Shown: positions 63,618 through 64,000 of the stretch, piece by piece
How positions within the stretch are numbered: position 1 is the first letter of the stretch
Layout of the letters: every line of letters begins with the position of its first letter
DNA from: Thermoanaerobacter ethanolicus JW 200
GTDB taxonomy: Bacteria; Bacillota; Thermoanaerobacteria; Thermoanaerobacterales; Thermoanaerobacteraceae
Length of the DNA stretch: 64,000 nt
Direction: 5' to 3'
Assembly (NCBI RefSeq): GCF_003722315.1
Contig: NZ_CP033580.1
Span: forward strand, 310,001-374,000
Made by a program: the position numbers and the translations under genes
Notes under the pieces: model-generated
What the model was told of the DNA's origin: nothing
The model's database searches: none
Seen by the model: only the letters and a program-made list of their open reading frames with translations

Positions 63618-64000
63618 TTAGGAATTGTGTACAATTAGATATCTTTGGGATAAACTCTTATAACCTATGCTTTCAAAGTATTTATTTGTAAGAGTCTTAT
63701 TTAGGATTGGGCTATTGGATATTCTTAAGTCACCTTTCCTTGTATTGGCGTATTCCCAGGCTTTTTGTTCTTCTACTCCTAGTTTTACTAAGTTATCATG
63801 CTTCGTTTTTATCTTCTTCCATTGTTTCCATATACATGCCCTTAGTCTTCGCCTTATCCATTCGTCAAGGGTTTTCATTATGCTTTTCGCGTCTGCTAAT
63901 CCAAAATAGTTGACCCATCCTGTTGTTATTTGATTTAGTCTTTTTATTCTGTTTTCCATGCTTATTCCCTTGTTCCGATTGGTTATTTCTCTTACTTTTC
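63618..64000 (-). CDS. ltrA: Group II intron maturase, C-terminal part (leaves the window)
   Basis: The frame is open to the window edge: VREITNRNKGISMENRIKRL, then WVNYFGLADAKSIMKTLDEW and IRRRLRACIWKQWKK. These are the thumb and maturase (X/GIIM) domain of group II intron reverse transcriptases, which assist splicing and retrohoming. It stops at 63618 next to intron domain V, as usual. The reverse transcriptase core lies outside the window, so integrity cannot be judged. Confidence 0.9.
   Translation of the reverse strand, partial: KVREITNRNKGISMENRIKRLNQITTGWVNYFGLADAKSIMKTLDEWIRRRLRACIWKQWKKIKTKHDNLVKLGVEEQKAWEYANTRKGDLRISNSPILNKTLTNKYFESIGYKSLSQRYLIVHNS

Overview
The window is AT-rich low-GC Firmicute DNA. 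The housekeeping genes (purA, pepF, pgcA, a replication-linked block of dnaB-rplI-gdpP-yybS), the many XRE/TPR regulators, the IS load and the codon use suggest a thermophilic Clostridia member close to Thermoanaerobacter. The genus is inferred from protein style, not from a database search. Most genes are on the minus strand.

Layout. 1-4450 is an accessory edge: an IS remnant, a Fur-box-controlled FTR1 iron permease, two SHOCT proteins, a complete IS (copy 1), and a decayed tyrosine-recombinase end beside tRNA-Thr. 4457-17116 is ordinary chromosome: tRNA-Thr(UGU), purA, an FAD dehydrogenase, a chemoreceptor, a 56-aa XapX protein with a GTG start, a truncated YitT, a CoA-disulfide-reductase-like enzyme, a CapA protein, phosphohexomutase, oligoendopeptidase F and a methyltransferase. 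17291-57800 is a 40-kb accessory island. 57782-64000 returns to core genes and ends in a group II intron that leaves the window.

The island is the main discovery. It holds repeated cell-to-cell-signalling cassettes, each built around an XRE-HTH/TPR regulator of the RRNPP kind on the plus strand. Four of them face a short secreted-peptide gene on the minus strand that conventional ORF calling misses (TTG starts, 48-57 aa). Two peptide families are visible. Family A has a signal peptide and a conserved R-(V/I)-H-G-(D/E) core followed by a variable tail. Family B carries a conserved GP(M/L)GE..(I/L)I.WHS segment. Family A cassettes share a palindrome, TTGTAACT-N3-AGTTACAA, with a compensatory base change in one copy. 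Family B cassettes share a promoter whose -10 lies inside CTTACC-N12-GGTAAG.

The cargo differs from cassette to cassette. Four loci are RiPP-type (modified peptide) operons with radical SAM enzymes and different small precursor genes: 26 aa at 28416-28496, 32 aa at 34182-34280, 62 aa at 42150-42338 and 39 aa at 51162-51281. In all four a long perfect hairpin lies 10-19 nt after the precursor stop codon and before the next gene. Exporters (ABC fused or ABC-2), S41 proteases, a PqqD-like recognition protein and a B12-binding radical SAM protein complete the operons. Two other cassettes (about 52.2-54.0 kb and 54.6-56.2 kb) are linked to secreted proteins instead.

The island is also decaying and recombining. 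A 1.75-kb regulator segment is duplicated. A 0.7-kb peptide/leader segment is present at 28.5 and 51.3 kb. An IS inserted exactly at a radical SAM stop codon. Short GGGACGGTTCC-type inverted repeats sit at several gene breakpoints. Several regulators, transporters and peptide genes survive only as fragments.
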